A stretch of DNA of 64,000 nt from Calycina herbarum (GCA_001414485.1 LLEY01000002.1:248001-312000), one strand, 5' to 3'; shown: positions 1 through 14,371, counted from the first letter of the stretch. Program-made: numbers and translations. Notes: a model not told the origin generated them from the sequence alone.

Positions 1-3000
1 GAATTCTCTAGTATCTATATACTAGTAATTTATATTATTCTCTAATAAATTCCTTTAAAATACTATCTAGAATAAAAATCTTATTATTATAGAAGATAAG
101 TCTATTCTTTACTCTCTTACTTTTTATTCTAGGTAGGCTTTCCTAGCTATTTAAGCTAAATACTTCCTTGATTTTATTATACTAAGGTTCTCGAAGTTAT
201 TCTACTATAGTAGCGACTTTATAGAATATTAGAGCTAAATCTCTGTTTTTAAGAGTCTTTAAGATTATAATCTTCTTATACTCTTTGTTTTCTTTATACC
301 TAGGTATCTAGCTAAGAGTATTAGCCTAAGTATTTAATATTCTACTTATATAGTATATAATAATATTAAATCCTAATAATATATTAGACTATCTTACTAA
401 TTATCTAGTCGTAAGTTCTTTTGTTTTTATAAACGTCTTTAAATTCTTATAGTTAGATAAAACTATAACTAAATGTTTTACTTCTTAAAAGTATATTCTC
501 TAGTATTCTAAGGTTAGTACTATAGTATCTACTACTATGTCTAAGGCGTCTATTTCTATTATACTAGATTTGTCTATATTAAAATCGTATAAAATAGGTT
601 TTTTTATAAACCTTACTTTAATCTTTTAAAAAGTGTTCTTAGCTTATTTATTCTAAATAAACTTAATAGCTTTTTTTACTAGTATTAACATTAGTTTAGT
701 AATCTTCGTATAGTCTTAGATAAATAGATAGTAGAAGTTTATAAATCTAAGAAAGAACTATATATCCTTTATATTCTCTAGTAACTTCTAGTTTAAGATA
801 TTCTAGATCTTTACTAGATCTATTTCTATCCTTTCTAAGCTAAATACCTATCTTAGAAAGAGTGTTTAAGTTACTTTAAACTCGTATTTTAAGAGTTTCA
901 GCTAAGAGTCTACTTTTATAAGTTATTATAAAACTTTCTTAATATATCTCTTATACTTCTTCTTCTTTTCTAAGAAGATTAGAATATTATTTAGATAATA
1001 GATTACTATTACTCTTAGAAGATCTCTTAAAATATTATTATTTTATCTCTAGTATATAGCTAGTATATTATATAGTCTAAATAGTATAACTATATATTTA
1101 TAAAGACCTAATAGTAAGACGAGTACTGTTTTCTATTCGTCTCTAACTTTTATTTATATAAGTCTATAAACGTTTTATTAATCTAGTTTTATAAATCGTA
1201 CTATCTTATCTAACTTATTCCGTAAGTACTAGCTAGCTAGTATTAGATAAGCGTTCTTAACTATAGTATTATTAACTTCTCTATAATTAATATATACTCT
1301 TCTATCCAGGTCGTTCTTTTTCTTAATAATAAGTATATTCGAGGTAATTAGTAACTTAGATTTCCTAATATATTCTTTCTTAATATCTTCTTTTATATAA
1401 CTTTCTATTCTCTATAGACTTTTCTAGTTATACGACTAAAGCTTCTGCTTTAAGAGATAATAACTCTCTTTTAACTTAATCTTATAATCCTATAGACGAT
1501 GTTCTAATAAGGCTTATAAGTCTTCTAGGTTTTTAAATAATACTTTAAATTCTTTATACTATATAGGTATTTTGTTATTAGCTGTCTTACTAACCTATAG
1601 AGGACCCTAAGCTAGGTGTCCTAGTATATTAGAAGAGGTAGTACTAACCTTATTCTAGTCTTTAAGTTATAATTATAAACTAATATAATTATATTAACTA
1701 TAGGTTATTATTTAAGTCTTCTAGTTAATATCTAGATTATATTCTTAAATCTATAATATACTAAGTATTACTTTTTTACTCTCTATTTTAATAATATCGA
1801 ATTATATATCTAAGTAATATCCTTTAATATTAACTTTTATTAGAATAGTTTATTAATTAATAATTCTATTTTAGTATACAACGTCTGTTCTATTAACTAC
1901 TCCTAGGCAGTATAGTCTTATACTTTTAATTAGAACGTTTAGCTTTTTTAGAGCTATTAGAGAAAAGAAATTACTTATTATTCTAGAGTTAATTAAGACT
2001 CGGAGTTTCTTTTCTCTTATCTTTATTATTATTATAAGTTAATTTTATCTAGTAGTAGTATAAATTTCTAGTTTAATATAATAAACCTTAAATCTTTATT
2101 TACTAGTATTCTCTTTCTAAGATACTAGGAAGAATATCACCTTTTTATTATTAGAAAGGCTATCTTATATATTAGACTATCTTCTACAGTTCTCTTAGGT
2201 TCTAGAAGAGTTCTAATAAAGTATTTCTCTATAGACTAGTCTAATATAGTACGTGGTTTATATTAAACCTATTTAATAGTTACCTCTTATAAGATTTTAA
2301 TAACCTATTATTTATCTTCTACTAGTTAGTAAAATTCCTAGATTAGAGTAGCTTATAGGTTTACTTAAATAACCTTGAATATCTACTAATTATCTAATTC
2401 TTTAAATAATATCGCTATTCTCTTCTCTACTCTTAGTATTTAATACTTCTTATTAATTTCTAATTTATAATTTTAACTATATAGATAAGTAGTAATATCT
2501 AATTTTAGATATCTATTATATTTGTTAAAACTCTCTAGATAATACTATTCCTATTTAGTAGTATTATTTTTCAGATCTATAATTATCTATAAGTCTCTCT
2601 CTTCTAAGAAGTTATTAGATACTATCTACTCTAGTCCTAGTTTCTTAAGTTTAATAGTTTCTCTTCTAGTAACAAGGCTAACTATAGTTATATAGTCTCG
2701 TTTATTCTAAACTATTATATAGGTAGCTAAAACTATAGAGTTGATTCTCTAAGTCGAATATAAGCTCTAAAAATCAGGTTTCTAGTTTTCTATATATATT
2801 TATCTATTTCCTCTTTTAAAAGTTCTAATAAACGCCTATGTCTTACCTTATTTAGGCTTATATATTCTTAGATCTACTTTTAATAAGTTAGATATTAATT
2901 CTAATAACTCTAATAAACTTATTAATAGTAGTGATTTATAGTCTACTTAAAGAGGTAATTTATATTCTATTTCTAATCGTATATCGTAATATTCTTTAAG

Positions 3001-4430
3001 AAGTAGATTCCTACTATTATTAGTATTCTATATCTTACTAACCTATAACTTAATTTCTTTATTTAGCTATAGATATATAACGTCTACTATTATATCTAAG
3101 GTATCTATTTTAATCTACGTACTATAATCTCTAGCTTCGAGTTTATTATTTATAAGTTCGATTTTATTAAGTAAAGCTACTTCTTTCTAAATAGTAAGCG
3201 TTAACCTGTTCTTTCTCTTTAGAGTCTTTCTTCTTACTATACTTATTTACTCTATAACTAGAGAGGCTATAGTTATAATATAAGTTCTACTTACGTCGAC
3301 GATTTCGCTCTTACTAGAAAAGTTCTTTTTTCTTTAGAAAGGTCTTTTTCTATATAGCGTTTACCTTCTTACTATACTTAGTATAGGAGTACTTCTACTT
3401 TCCTATCTCTTTACTCTTCTCCTCGTATCTAGAGTTACTCTTTCTAAATTCGTATAAGCGGTTATCTAACTAGACGACCTTCTTAATTATACCTATAATA
3501 GTTGTCTTAAATCCTCTCTAAGACTTAAATATAATCTTAGTTAATTCTATCTTTCTATTCTTATCCTCGTTCTTAAAGAAATCCTCTAAATATAGCTAAG
3601 CCTATTCTAATACTAATCCTCTTAAGTAGAAAATAGCAAAGATAGTTTATAAGTTATAATTACTTTTAAACTTATCGGAATTAAAGTTAAAGTAGATATC
3701 TATTTAAAGAAAGAATAAGTTAAGTTTCTTTCGCTTCTTATAATACGTATCTAGTATCTTAACTTTAATAGACTTAAGTACTTTAACCTTATAAGGCTTA
3801 GAGGCGTCTAGTATACTAATATTATCGTCGTTTCTAACTAACTATATACTAGTAAGTGTTCTTCTAATAGTACTTCTAGATGTTTCTATAACGTTAACTT
3901 AGCTAGTATTTAAGCTAGCTACGACGAGGGTTACTAGAGCTATAGTAACTAAACTTCTAAGCAGGTGCTTAAAGTATAATAAAACTCAAATAAACTAAAC
4001 AAAGATAACTAAGTCTCGAAGGTTAGTATATAAGTAAGAAGTACAGATACGCTAGGTTATTTACTTAGAAATAAACTCGTTACTTATATTAAAGATATTA
4101 AATAAGATAATAAGATTAATAACTAAAGTTAAGTACAAAGCTTCTATCTAATAGTAGACGTACTAGTCTTTTATAGAACCTTCGTTTCTTTCTAGGTAGA
4201 TAGAATCGTCTGTCGTTCTAGTCGACTAGATTACCTAGGTCGCTAGTTAACCTAGGTAATCCTCTTATTACGTAATCTCTAACACGTTTCTAATAGTAAG
4301 AACCTAGAATCCTAAATACCTTTTATATTACAGATTCTCTTCTATATTACCTTCTATTTCCTAGACGTTGTATCTTATTCTATTAGAGCGCTGTTTAGAC
4401 TACTTATTATATAAAACGTGATTTATAATA
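1..4430 (-). mobile_element. Ty3/gypsy retrotransposon, copy 1, RIP-degraded, runs off the left edge
   Basis: Read on the minus strand, this is gag then pol of a gypsy-type LTR retrotransposon; its 5' LTR is at 3975-4430. A degraded CCHC zinc knuckle follows an Arg-rich stretch near 3240-3310. An aspartic-protease core (DSG-like, then SNF) lies near 1960-2030, and a reverse-transcriptase YxDD-like motif (YYLNNILIF, Asp changed to Asn) lies near 968-1010. The whole stretch aligns base for base with copy 2 (for example 240-380 with 7117-7260), so it ends inside pol at the window edge. Every frame is full of TAA/TAG, and CpA and TpG are almost absent, as RIP produces. It is not coding now. Confidence 0.85.
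3975..4430 (-). repeat. 5' LTR of gypsy copy 1
   Basis: This 456-bp block shares its inner half (about 3985-4170) closely with the LTRs at 4767-5228 and 11206-11667. Its outer half has diverged. In element orientation it begins TGTTATA, a TGTTACG changed by C-to-T, and it sits directly upstream of the gag region of copy 1. Confidence 0.7.
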
Positions 4431-4766
4431 CTAGAACTCGTTCTCTGCCTCGTTTCTAAGCTATAGAGCTTTCTTAAGTTTTCTAGCGAAATCTATCCGA
4501 TTCTCTATTATATCGAAATCGAGATTTAAGAACTTATAATCGATTTATTCTATAGTATTCTATAATACGAGGTATTATATAAATAGACGTCTATTTACGT
4601 AATTTCTATCTATTTAGATAATAGACTAAGTAATTCTACGATTATTTTTACTAGTCTAATTACCTAATTAGACTAAGAAGAATATAGTAAATTTAAACTT
4701 CTAAATATAAAAATAAAGCTATTCCTAGCTTACTTTTTCAGCTTATAACTAGCCCCTAGTCTTACT
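4431..4766. other. AT-rich spacer between two LTRs
   Basis: This is 336 bp of RIP-like AT-rich sequence between the LTR of copy 1 and the left LTR of copy 2. It contains GAAATCGAGAT-like short motifs but no recognisable domain. It may be old host sequence or a scrap of another element. Confidence 0.5.
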
Positions 4767-5228
4767 TATAACGAAACTTAAACGAACTAAACAAAGATAA
4801 CTAAGTCTCGAAGGTTAGTATATAGATAAGAAGTATAGATATACTAGGTTGTTTACTTAGAAGTAAACTCGTTACTTATATTAAAGATATTAAATAAGAT
4901 AATAAGATTAATAACTAAAGTTAAGTACGTAGCTCTTATCTAATAGTAGACGTGCTAGTCTTATATAGAACCTTCTGTTTATATTAGAGTTCTACTTAGT
5001 AGGAGTTCTAAAGATAGAGTCTAACTCTATTTCTAGAGCTCTTTAAAACTAGACTCTATTACTTAACTACTCTTAACCGAGTTACGTAATATAACTATAA
5101 TAAGATCCTAGGATTATATATTCTACTATATTTAATCCTTTCTTCCTTTTAGGGTTATAATAGTACTTGTTCTATTAGAGCGTCGCCTAGACTTTACTTT
5201 ATCACGTACTAGTACGTGATTTGTAACA
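4767..5228 (-). repeat. 3' LTR of gypsy copy 2
   Basis: This 462-bp LTR has the same length as its partner at 11206-11667 and near-identical sequence. Near its outer end it keeps a perfect palindrome (TCACGTACTAGTACGTGA) just inside the terminal TGTTACA. Confidence 0.85.
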
Positions 5229-5593
5229 CTATCCCCTTCTTAGCCTAGCGTGTCCCTATACTAGAATACAAACCTAAAATATATTATTAGAAAGATATTA
5301 ACCTTTCTTTATATATAAATATATTCTTTTTATATACTAAACGAAAAGAGCGTCTAGCTCTTACTATATAAATTAAATTCGTATAACGTCTAGTAACAAC
5401 CTATTCTTTTTATTATAAACAGTCTTATTAATGTTTTCTAGAGCTCTCTAAGTTCTCTTGTTATTCTAAGTATATTCGGTTAAAAAGGTCCTATAATAGC
5501 TCTAGTTACCTCGACGTTCCTTCTTCTAGGCCTCGAAAACCTATATATTGATTTTTCTTTAGCTCTATATATAAACGATTCTCTATTACTCCT

Positions 5594-5632
5594 CCGAGTC
5601 CTCCTCCTTCGAGTCCTCCTCCCGAGTCCTCT
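5594..5632. repeat. GC-richer short tandem repeat (CGAGTCCTCCTC type)
   Basis: Three imperfect copies of CGAGTCCTCCTC stand out from the surrounding AT-rich sequence inside gypsy copy 2, near the 3' end of the element. They may encode or once encoded an acidic or Glu/Arg-rich tail. Confidence 0.6.
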
Positions 5633-8600
5633 TCTGCCTAGTTTCCTGCTTTTAAGATAGCTTCTTTCGTTAAATAGGTACTTTCTAATAATATATCTCT
5701 ATCTAACTCTAGTCCTAAGTTCTAGACAGCTCTAGGTTTTGTTAGTAAAACTTCTAAGGTTCTCTTAGGTAATAGTTAAGATTACTTTTTAGTTTCTAAG
5801 TATTCTCTAAGTATAGGTAATTCAACTATTTAATTAGATACTTAACTCGTTCTCTAACGAGTTTATAGTTAAGAATCCTCTTAACTTTATATTCAGCGTT
5901 TAGGTTTACTAGTTGAATTTCTATAAGTAGAGCTAGTAGTACCCCTAGTAGTACTAGTTTAAGTAGAGATATATAGAATACTAGGTAGATGTTTATTATT
6001 TTTAGTAGTACTAATTTATAATTTAAAGGTCTCTTAACTTATTTAATTTTAAATAGTTTAAGTTTTTTATAATCTAGTTTATTACTTAGTCTTTTTATAT
6101 TAATATTCTTTTATACTAAGTAGACTTTATCCTTCTCTTTTAGCGTTAGCTCCTAACTACGTTGTTTATTATAGTAGTACGTGTTTCTTTCTACTATAAA
6201 TTATAGGTTCTTTATAAGTTCCTTATATAGACTCTTAATTCTTAAGATATAAACATAAGTAAGTTAGTTATTAATAGTCGTAGATAGTAGTTCTTAATAT
6301 ACTAATAATTTATATCTATAATTAGTATAGAATAGCGTAATAAGTATTATTTCTATTACTAAACTATTATAGGTAAACTATACTAAAGGCAGCAGTTCTA
6401 CCTAGTTATCTTACTAGTAGTTTATATAATAATAAAGGTATATTTTAACTACTTAATTTATCTATTCATTTCCTCTATTTATTTAAGAGTAAAAAGCTAT
6501 AAAGAGCTTCCTTTTTATACCTAATCGTTCTATAAGAGCGATCTAAAATTTCAAGGTAAAGAGCTTATCTCTGTCTAAGAGTATTTCTTTAGATAGTCTA
6601 TATCTTAAGACTACTTCTCTAAGGAATATAAATACTAATTCCTTAGCTATACTTAACTCTATATATACTATTAGAATTATATACTTTATAAGTTGTTTTA
6701 TAATAACTAGGATCGCGTTATATTTAACTCTTATTATTAGGTCTTTAAATTTTAGTAATTTAATAATAAAATCTATAGATATTAATTTCTAAGATATCTA
6801 TAGTATTAGAGTAGTGTTTATCTATCTATAAGGAGTATAGTAGGAAGCCTTATTCCTAGTATAGGTATTATATTCTACTATCACTTCCTTAACTATCGTA
6901 GATAATCGAGTGTTATCTTATTCTCTAGAGGGTTCTACGAATTCCTTAGTAGCTATAAGTAGGCGTAGTATAGTATTCTTATATAAATTCCTTTATATAC
7001 GAGCTAGGAACCTATAGTTTCCCTTTTATATACTAGTTATAACCTTTATAAATATTCTAAATTTTATCTATCTAGATATTATTTATTACTACTATTTTAT
7101 ATATAGTAGGTATTAAATCTCTATTCTTAAGAGTTTTTAAGATTATAATCTTCTTATACTCTTTATTTCCCTTATATCTAAGCTTTCGGCTAAAAGTATT
7201 AGCTTAAGTATTTAACGTTCTCTTTATATATTAAATAATAATATTAAATCCTTCTAATATCTCTATCTACCTAGCTAATCGTCTAGTCGTGAGTTTCTTA
7301 GTTATTATAAACGTTCTAAGGTTCTTATAGTTAGATAGAATCGTAACTTAGTATTTTACTAACTATAAATAGATTCTCTAGTGTTCTAAGGCTAATACTA
7401 TAGTAAGTACTTCTTTATTAAAGATACTATAGTTTTATTATACTAGGTTAAATATTTTAGAATAATATATAATAGATATAAGTTTCCCTTTTTCGTTTAG
7501 TTATAAGTAAATCGTACCTAGTACTATATCTAAGGCGTCTATTTTAATCGTACTAGATTTTTCTATATTAAAATCGTATAGAATAGGTTTTTCTATAAAC
7601 CTTACTTTAATTCTCTAAAAAGCGTTTTAGCTTATTTATTCTAAATAAACTTAGTAGCTTTCTTAACTAGTACTGACATTAGTTTAGTAATCTTTATATA
7701 GTCTTATATAAATAGATAGTAAAAGTTTATAAATCTAAGAAAGGACTATATATCTTTTATATTCTCTAGTAACTTCTAGTTTAAGATGTCTTAGATCTTT
7801 ACTAGATCTATTTCTATTTTTCCTAAGCTAAATACCTATTCTAGGAAAAGTGTCTAAGTTATTCTAAACTTATATTTCAAGAGTTTTAACTAAGAGTTTA
7901 CTTTTATAAGTTATTATAAAACTTCTTTAATATATCTCTTATATTCTTCTTCTTTCTCTAAGAAGATTAAGATATTATCTAAGTAATAGATTACTATTAC
8001 TCTTAGAAGATCTCTTAAAATGTTATTATTTTATCTCTAATATATAGCTAGTATATTATAAAGTCTAAATAGTATAACTATATATTTATAAAGGCTTGAT
8101 AGTAAGATAAATACTATCTTCTATTCGTCTCTAACTTTTATTTATATAAGTCTATAAGTATTCTATTAATCTAGTTTCGTAAATCGTACTACTTTGCCTA
8201 ACTTATCTTATAAGTATTAGCTAAGTAGTAGTAGATAAGCGTTCTTAACTGTAGTATAATTTACTTCTTAATAATTAATATATACTCTCTCTTCTAGGTT
8301 ATCTTTTTTCTTAATAATAAGTATATTTAAGGTAATTAGTAACTTAGATCTTCTAATATATCCCTTTTTAATACCTTTCTTTATATAACTTTCTATTCTT
8401 TAGAGGCTTTTCTAGTTATATAACCGAAGTTTCTACTTTAAGAGGTAATAACTCTCTTTTAATTTAATCTTATAATCCTATAAGTAATATTCTAGTAAGG
8501 CTCGTAAGTCTTCCAGGTTTTCGAACAAAGCTCTAAATTCTTTATACTATATAGGTATTTCGTTATCAGCTGTTCTACTAATCTATAGAGGACTCTAAGC

Positions 8601-11205
8601 AAGGTGTTCTAGCGTCTTAGAAGAGGTAGCGCTAACCTTGTTCTAGCTTTATAGTTATAATTAAAAACCTATGTAATTATATTAACTAAAGGTTATTTTC
8701 TAAGCCTTCTAGTTAATATCTAGATTATATTCTTAAATTTATAATATACTAAGTATTACTTCCTTACTTCCTATTTTAATAATATTGAATTATATATTTA
8801 AGTAGTATTCTTTAATAGTAATCTTTATTAGAATAGTTTACTAATTAATAATTCCGTCCTAGTATATAACGTCTATTCTATTAACTACTCCTAAGTAGTA
8901 TAACCTTATATTTTTAATTAGAACGTTTAGCTTCTTCTAAGCTATTAAGAAAAGGAAATTACCTATTACCCTAGAATTAATTAAGACTTAGAGTTCCTTC
9001 TCTCTTATCTTTACTATTACTATAAGTTGATTTTCTCTAGATATAGCGTTTAAATCTCTTATAGTAGTATAATTTTCTAGTTTAATATAATAAACCTTAA
9101 ATCTTCTTTTCCCTTTATCTTCCTTTATAGAACTTAGAAAGAATATCACTTTTTTATTATTAGAAAAAGCTATCTTATATATTAGACTGTCTTCTATAGT
9201 CTTCTTAGGTTCTAGAAGAGTCTTAATAAAGTATCTCTCTATTAACTAGTCTAATATAGCTCGCGGTTTATAACGAACCTATTTAATAGTTATTCTTCCT
9301 AGAATTTTAGCGACCTATTATTCGCCTTCTATTAGTTAATAAAATTCCTAGATTAAGACAGCTTATAGGTTTACTTAAATAACTCTAAACATCTACTAAT
9401 CCTCTAATTCCTTGAATAATATTACTATTTCCTTCTTTACCTTTAATATCTAATATTTCTTATTAATTTCTAACTTATAATCTTAGCTAGATAGATAGGT
9501 AGTAATGTCTAATTTTAGATATCTAGTATATTTATTAAAATCCTTTAAATAATACTATTCTTATTTAGTAGTATTATCTTTTATCTTAGTAACCTTTTAT
9601 AAGTCTTCTTCCTCTAAGTAGTTATTTAGTATTGTTTATTCTAGACCTAGTTCTTTAAACTTAACAGTTTCTCTCCTAGTAATAAGGCTAACTATTACTA
9701 CCTATTCCTGTTTATTTTATACTATCGAGTACGTAGTTAAGACTATAGAGTTAATCCCTTAAGTAGAATATAAGCTCTAAAAATTAGGTTTCTGGTTTTC
9801 TATATATATCTATCTATTCCCTCTCTTAAATGTTCTAATAAATGCCTATATCTTACCTTATTTAGACTTAAGTATTTATAGATCTATTTCTAATAAATCA
9901 GATACCGACTCCGACGACTCTAATAAACTTATTAATAGTAGTAATTTATATTCTACTTAAAAGAGTAATTCGTAATCTATTTCTAACTATGTATTATAAT
10001 ATTCTTTAAGTAATAGATCTCTATTATTATTAGTATCTTATACCTTACTAACTTATAACTCGATTCTATCGTTTAGCTATAGGTATACTACGCTTATAGT
10101 TATATTTATAGCGTCTATTTCGATCTATATACTATATCCTCTAGCTTCGAGTTCCTCGTCTATAAGTTTAATTTTATTAAGTAATACTACTTCCTTATAG
10201 ACTGTAGCGTTGATTCGTCTCTTCTTATTAGAGTCTTTCTTCTTACTATACTTATTTACTCTATAGCTAGAGAGGCTATAGTTATAATATAAGTTCTACT
10301 CGCGTCGACGATTTCGCTCCTTCTAGGAAAGTCCTTCTTTCTTTAGAAAGGTTTTCTTCTATATAGCGTTTACCTCCTTACTATGTTTATTAGTATAAGA
10401 GTACTTCTACTTTCCTAACTTTTAACTCTTTTCCCTATATCTAGGGTTACTCTTCTTGAATTTATATAGGCGGTTATCTAACTAGATAACCTTCTTAATT
10501 ATACCTGTAATAGTTAAGAACTATATATTCTACTTAGCTATTTCTTTATAAATATATACTTTTAATCCTCTATAAAAGAGTTTTATAAGAGTAATAGTAT
10601 CCTACTCTAATTTCGTTCTATAGTATTAAAACTTATTAGCGTAGTTTATTATAGATCCGGTTTAGCGTAACTTTAAAAGCTTACGTATAGCTGTTTAAAT
10701 TATATTAAAGTCTTTGAAGACTTTTCTAATAGTTGCTTTAAATCCTCTCTAAGATTTAAATATAATCTTAGTTAATTCTATCTTTCTATCTTTATTCTTA
10801 TTCTTAAAGAAGTCCTCTAAATATAGCTAAGCCTATTCTAACGCTAATCCCCTAAGATAGGAGATAGCGAAGATAGTTCGTAAGTTATAATTACCTTTGA
10901 ATTTATCAGAATTAAAGTTAAAATAGATATCTATTTAGAGAAGGAATAAGTCGAGTTCCTTTTGCTTCCTATAATACGTATCTAGTATCTTAACCTTAAT
11001 AGATTTAAGTACTTTAACCTTATAAAGCTTAAGAGCGTCTAGTATACTAATATTATCGTCGTTCCTAGGTAACTAAGTACTAGTAGGTGTTTGTCTAGTA
11101 GTACTTCTAGATGTTCCTTCGACGTTAACTCGACTAGTATTCGGGCTAGCTATAGCAGGGGTTACTAAGGCTATAGCGACTGAACTTCTAAGCAGGTGCT
11201 TAAAG

Positions 11206-11667
11206 TATAATAAAACTTAAACGAACTAAACAAAGATAACTAAGTCTCGAAGGTTGATATATAGGTAAGAAGTATAGATATACTAGGTTATTTACTTAGA
11301 AGTAAACTTATTACTTATATTAAAGATATTAAATAAGATAATAAGATTAATAACTAAAGTTAAGTACAAAGCTCTTATCTAATAGTAGACGTGCTAGTCT
11401 TATATAGAACCTTCTATTTATATTAGAGTTCTACTTAGTAGGAGTCTCGAAGATAGAGTCTAACTCTATTTCTAAGGCTTTTTAAAACTAGACTCTATTA
11501 CCTGACTACTTCTAACTAAGTTATATAATATAACTATAATAAGATCCTAGGATTATATATTCTACTATATTTAATTCTTTCTTCCTTTTAGGGTTATAAT
11601 AGTGCTCGTTCTATTAGAGCGTCGCCTAGACTTCACTTTGTCACGTGCTAGCACGTGATTCGTAACA
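11206..11667 (-). repeat. 5' LTR of gypsy copy 2
   Basis: This 462-bp LTR begins TGTTACGAATCACG in element orientation and carries the 18-bp palindrome TCACGTGCTAGCACGTGA at 11641-11658. The gag region follows directly on the minus strand. Confidence 0.87.
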
Positions 11668-14371
11668 GCAGCCTCTCTAGTTCCTATTATATTATTAACA
11701 CCTCTCTTAAAAGATAAGCTTAAATAATATAGAACTCTTAACACTCTCTATATTAAATATACTAGACGTAAAATAATTTTCTATATTTATTATATAAATA
11801 CGAAAACTAGTCGTCGATACGTTAGCGTCTCTAGTAGTTCTAAGTACTTTAAATATACTAGAAAGAGCAAATCTTATAATATTAAAATATAAAACTAAAT
11901 ACTCTTACTTTTTAAGTAGGAATCTATTAATACTTAGAAGTAGCGGTTATAGTAGAAGAAGGAGACAGCTTATAAGATTTAGAAAGAGGTTATATAGAAA
12001 ATCCTCTAATTATAGAAACAATAACACTTCCTTACTAAGCAAGAGTAAGAGATACTCCGTCGTAGTCTTACTAACCTATAAGAGCTTAATAAAGCTAAAG
12101 AGAAAGAAAGAGTAGAGAAGAAGAAAGAATAAAGAGAGTTAGAGATTACCTAGCTAGTAGCCTCTCTTTCTCCTAATAACCCTGCTTTTATTACTAAACT
12201 ATCTCTTAATTCAGCTTTCTTTAAAGCTTTCTCTTCTAACTACGAGATATAAGTAACCCTAGGTTTTAGTAGTAGAACTTCTAAAGTTCCTCTAAGTAAT
12301 AGTTAAGATTACCTTTTAGTTCTTAAGTATTTTCTTAGATAATTTAACTATTTAATTAAGTACTTAATTTATTCTCTAATAAGTCTATAGTTAAGAATCC
12401 TCTTAACTTTATACTTAGTATTTAGGTTTACTAGTTAAATCTCTATAAGTAGAGCTAGTAGAGCTTCTAGTAGTACTAGTTTAAGTAGAGATATATAGAA
12501 TACTAGATAGATATTTATTATTTTTAGTAGTACTAATTTATAGTTTAAAGGTTCTCTAACTCGTTTAATTTTAAATAGTCTAAGTTTTTTATAATCTAGT
12601 TTATTACTTAGTCTTTTTATATTAATATTTTTCTATACTAAGTAGACTTTATCTCTCTCTTTTAGTATTAGCTTCTAACTACGTTATTTATTATAGTAGT
12701 ACGCGTTTCTTTTAACTACGAATTATAAATCCTTTATAAGTTCTTTATATAGACTTTTAATTTTTAAGATATAAATATAAGTAAGTTAGTTATTAATAGT
12801 TATAGATAGTAGTTCTTAATATACTAATAATTTATATCTAAAGTTAGTATAGAATAGTATAATAAGTATTATTTCTATTACTAAACTATTATAAATAAAC
12901 TATATTAAAGGTAATAGTTTTATCTAATTATTTTACTAGTAGTTTATATAATAATAAAGGTATATTTTAACTACTTAATTTATCTATTCGTTTCCTCTAT
13001 TTATTTAAGAGTGAAAAGCTATAGAAAGCTTCTTTTTTATACTTAATTATTCTATAAAAGTAATCTAAAATTTTAAGATAAAGAGTTTATCTTAGTTTAA
13101 GAGTATTTCTTCTAGTAGTCTATATTTTAAAACTACTTCTCTAAGGAATATAAATACTAATTCCTTAGCTATACTTAATTCTATATATACTATTAGAATT
13201 ATATATTTTATAAGTTGTTTTATAATAACTAGGATTAAGTTATACTTAACTTTTATTATTAGATCTTTAGATATTAGTAATTTAATAATAAAATCTAAAG
13301 ATATCGATTTCTAAGGTACCTATAGTATTAGAGTAGTATTTATCTATTTATAAGAAGTATAGTAAGAAGCCTTATTCCTAGTATAGGTATTATATTCTAC
13401 TATTACCTCTTTAACTATTATAGATAACTGATTAATATAGTAGTGTTATCTTATTCTTTATAAAGTTCGACGAACCTTCTAGTATCTATAAGCTAGTACT
13501 AAATAATATTTTTTAATAAATTTTCTTATATATAACTCTGGAACCTATAGCTTTCTTAGTTATTTTACTTATTTATAGTATAGTAAATATTAGTAAAATC
13601 TCTTCTATTAACTAGGTTAGATAGTATATCCTTCTATTTAGCTAATTCTAGTTAATTCTTTTCTTATACCTATTATATCTTTTCCTATTATAGATCTTTA
13701 TCTTTTATAATAGTAATTTTATAGATTATAGAGGTTAGGTCTCTATTCTTAAGAGTCTTTAAGATTATAATTTTCTTATACTCTTTATTTCCCTCGTATC
13801 TAGGTTTTTAGCTAAGAGTATTAGCTCGAGTATTTAATATTCCCTTTATATATTAAATAATAATATTAAACTCTTCTAATATCTCTAACTATCTAGCTAA
13901 CTATCTAGTTATAAGTTCCTTAGTTATTATAAATATTCTAAGGTTCTTATAGTTAGATAAAACTATAACTTAGTACTTTACTAGCTATAAATAGATTCTC
14001 TAATATTCTAAAGCTAATACTATAGTAAGTAACTCTTTATTAAAGATATTATAGTTTTATTATACTAAATTAAATATCTTAGAATAATATATAATAAGTA
14101 TAAGCTTCTTTTTATTATTTAGTTATAGGTAAATCGTATCTACTACTATATCTAAGACGTCTATTTCGATTATACTAGGTTTATTTATATTAAAGTTATA
14201 TAGAATAGGTTTTTCTATAAACCTTACTTTAATTTTCTAAAAAGCGTTCTTAGCTTATTTATTCTAAATAAATTTAATAGCCTTTTTTACTAGTACTAAT
14301 ATTAGTTTAGTAATCTTTATATAGTCTTAAATAAATAGATAGTAGAAGTTTATAAATCTAAAAAAGGACTA
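11668..14371 (-). mobile_element. Ty3/gypsy retrotransposon, copy 3, 5'-truncated
   Basis: From about 12255 this aligns with copy 2 (12290-13740 with 5760-7117) and then with the pol segment at 7117-7745 (13741-14370). It therefore holds integrase, RNase H and part of RT on the minus strand. It is cut at a TA dinucleotide by the Fot1/pogo-like element beginning at 14372, and the rest of RT, protease, gag and the 5' LTR are missing. I see no clear relation to copy 2 in 11668-12254. RIP is heavy throughout. Confidence 0.8.

Larger units (their letters stand above)
4767..11667 (-). mobile_element. Ty3/gypsy retrotransposon, copy 2, complete LTR to LTR, RIP-degraded
   Basis: A 6.9-kb element is bounded by two 462-bp LTRs (4767-5228 and 11206-11667). 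On the minus strand the order is 5' LTR, gag with a CCHC knuckle remnant near 10255-10320, protease near 8950-9010, RT with YYLDNILIF near 7980-8020, RNase H, integrase, 3' LTR. It is a class I element that once copied itself through RNA. Stops occur every few codons and are explained by C-to-T changes on either strand; no large indels are needed to align it to copies 1 and 3. The five bases flanking the two LTRs do not match, so the ends may have recombined with neighbouring copies. Confidence 0.88.

Noticed and set aside
5594..5632. CRISPR-like or minisatellite array
   Set aside because: Only three imperfect 12-bp units, inside a eukaryotic retrotransposon; a simple short tandem repeat.
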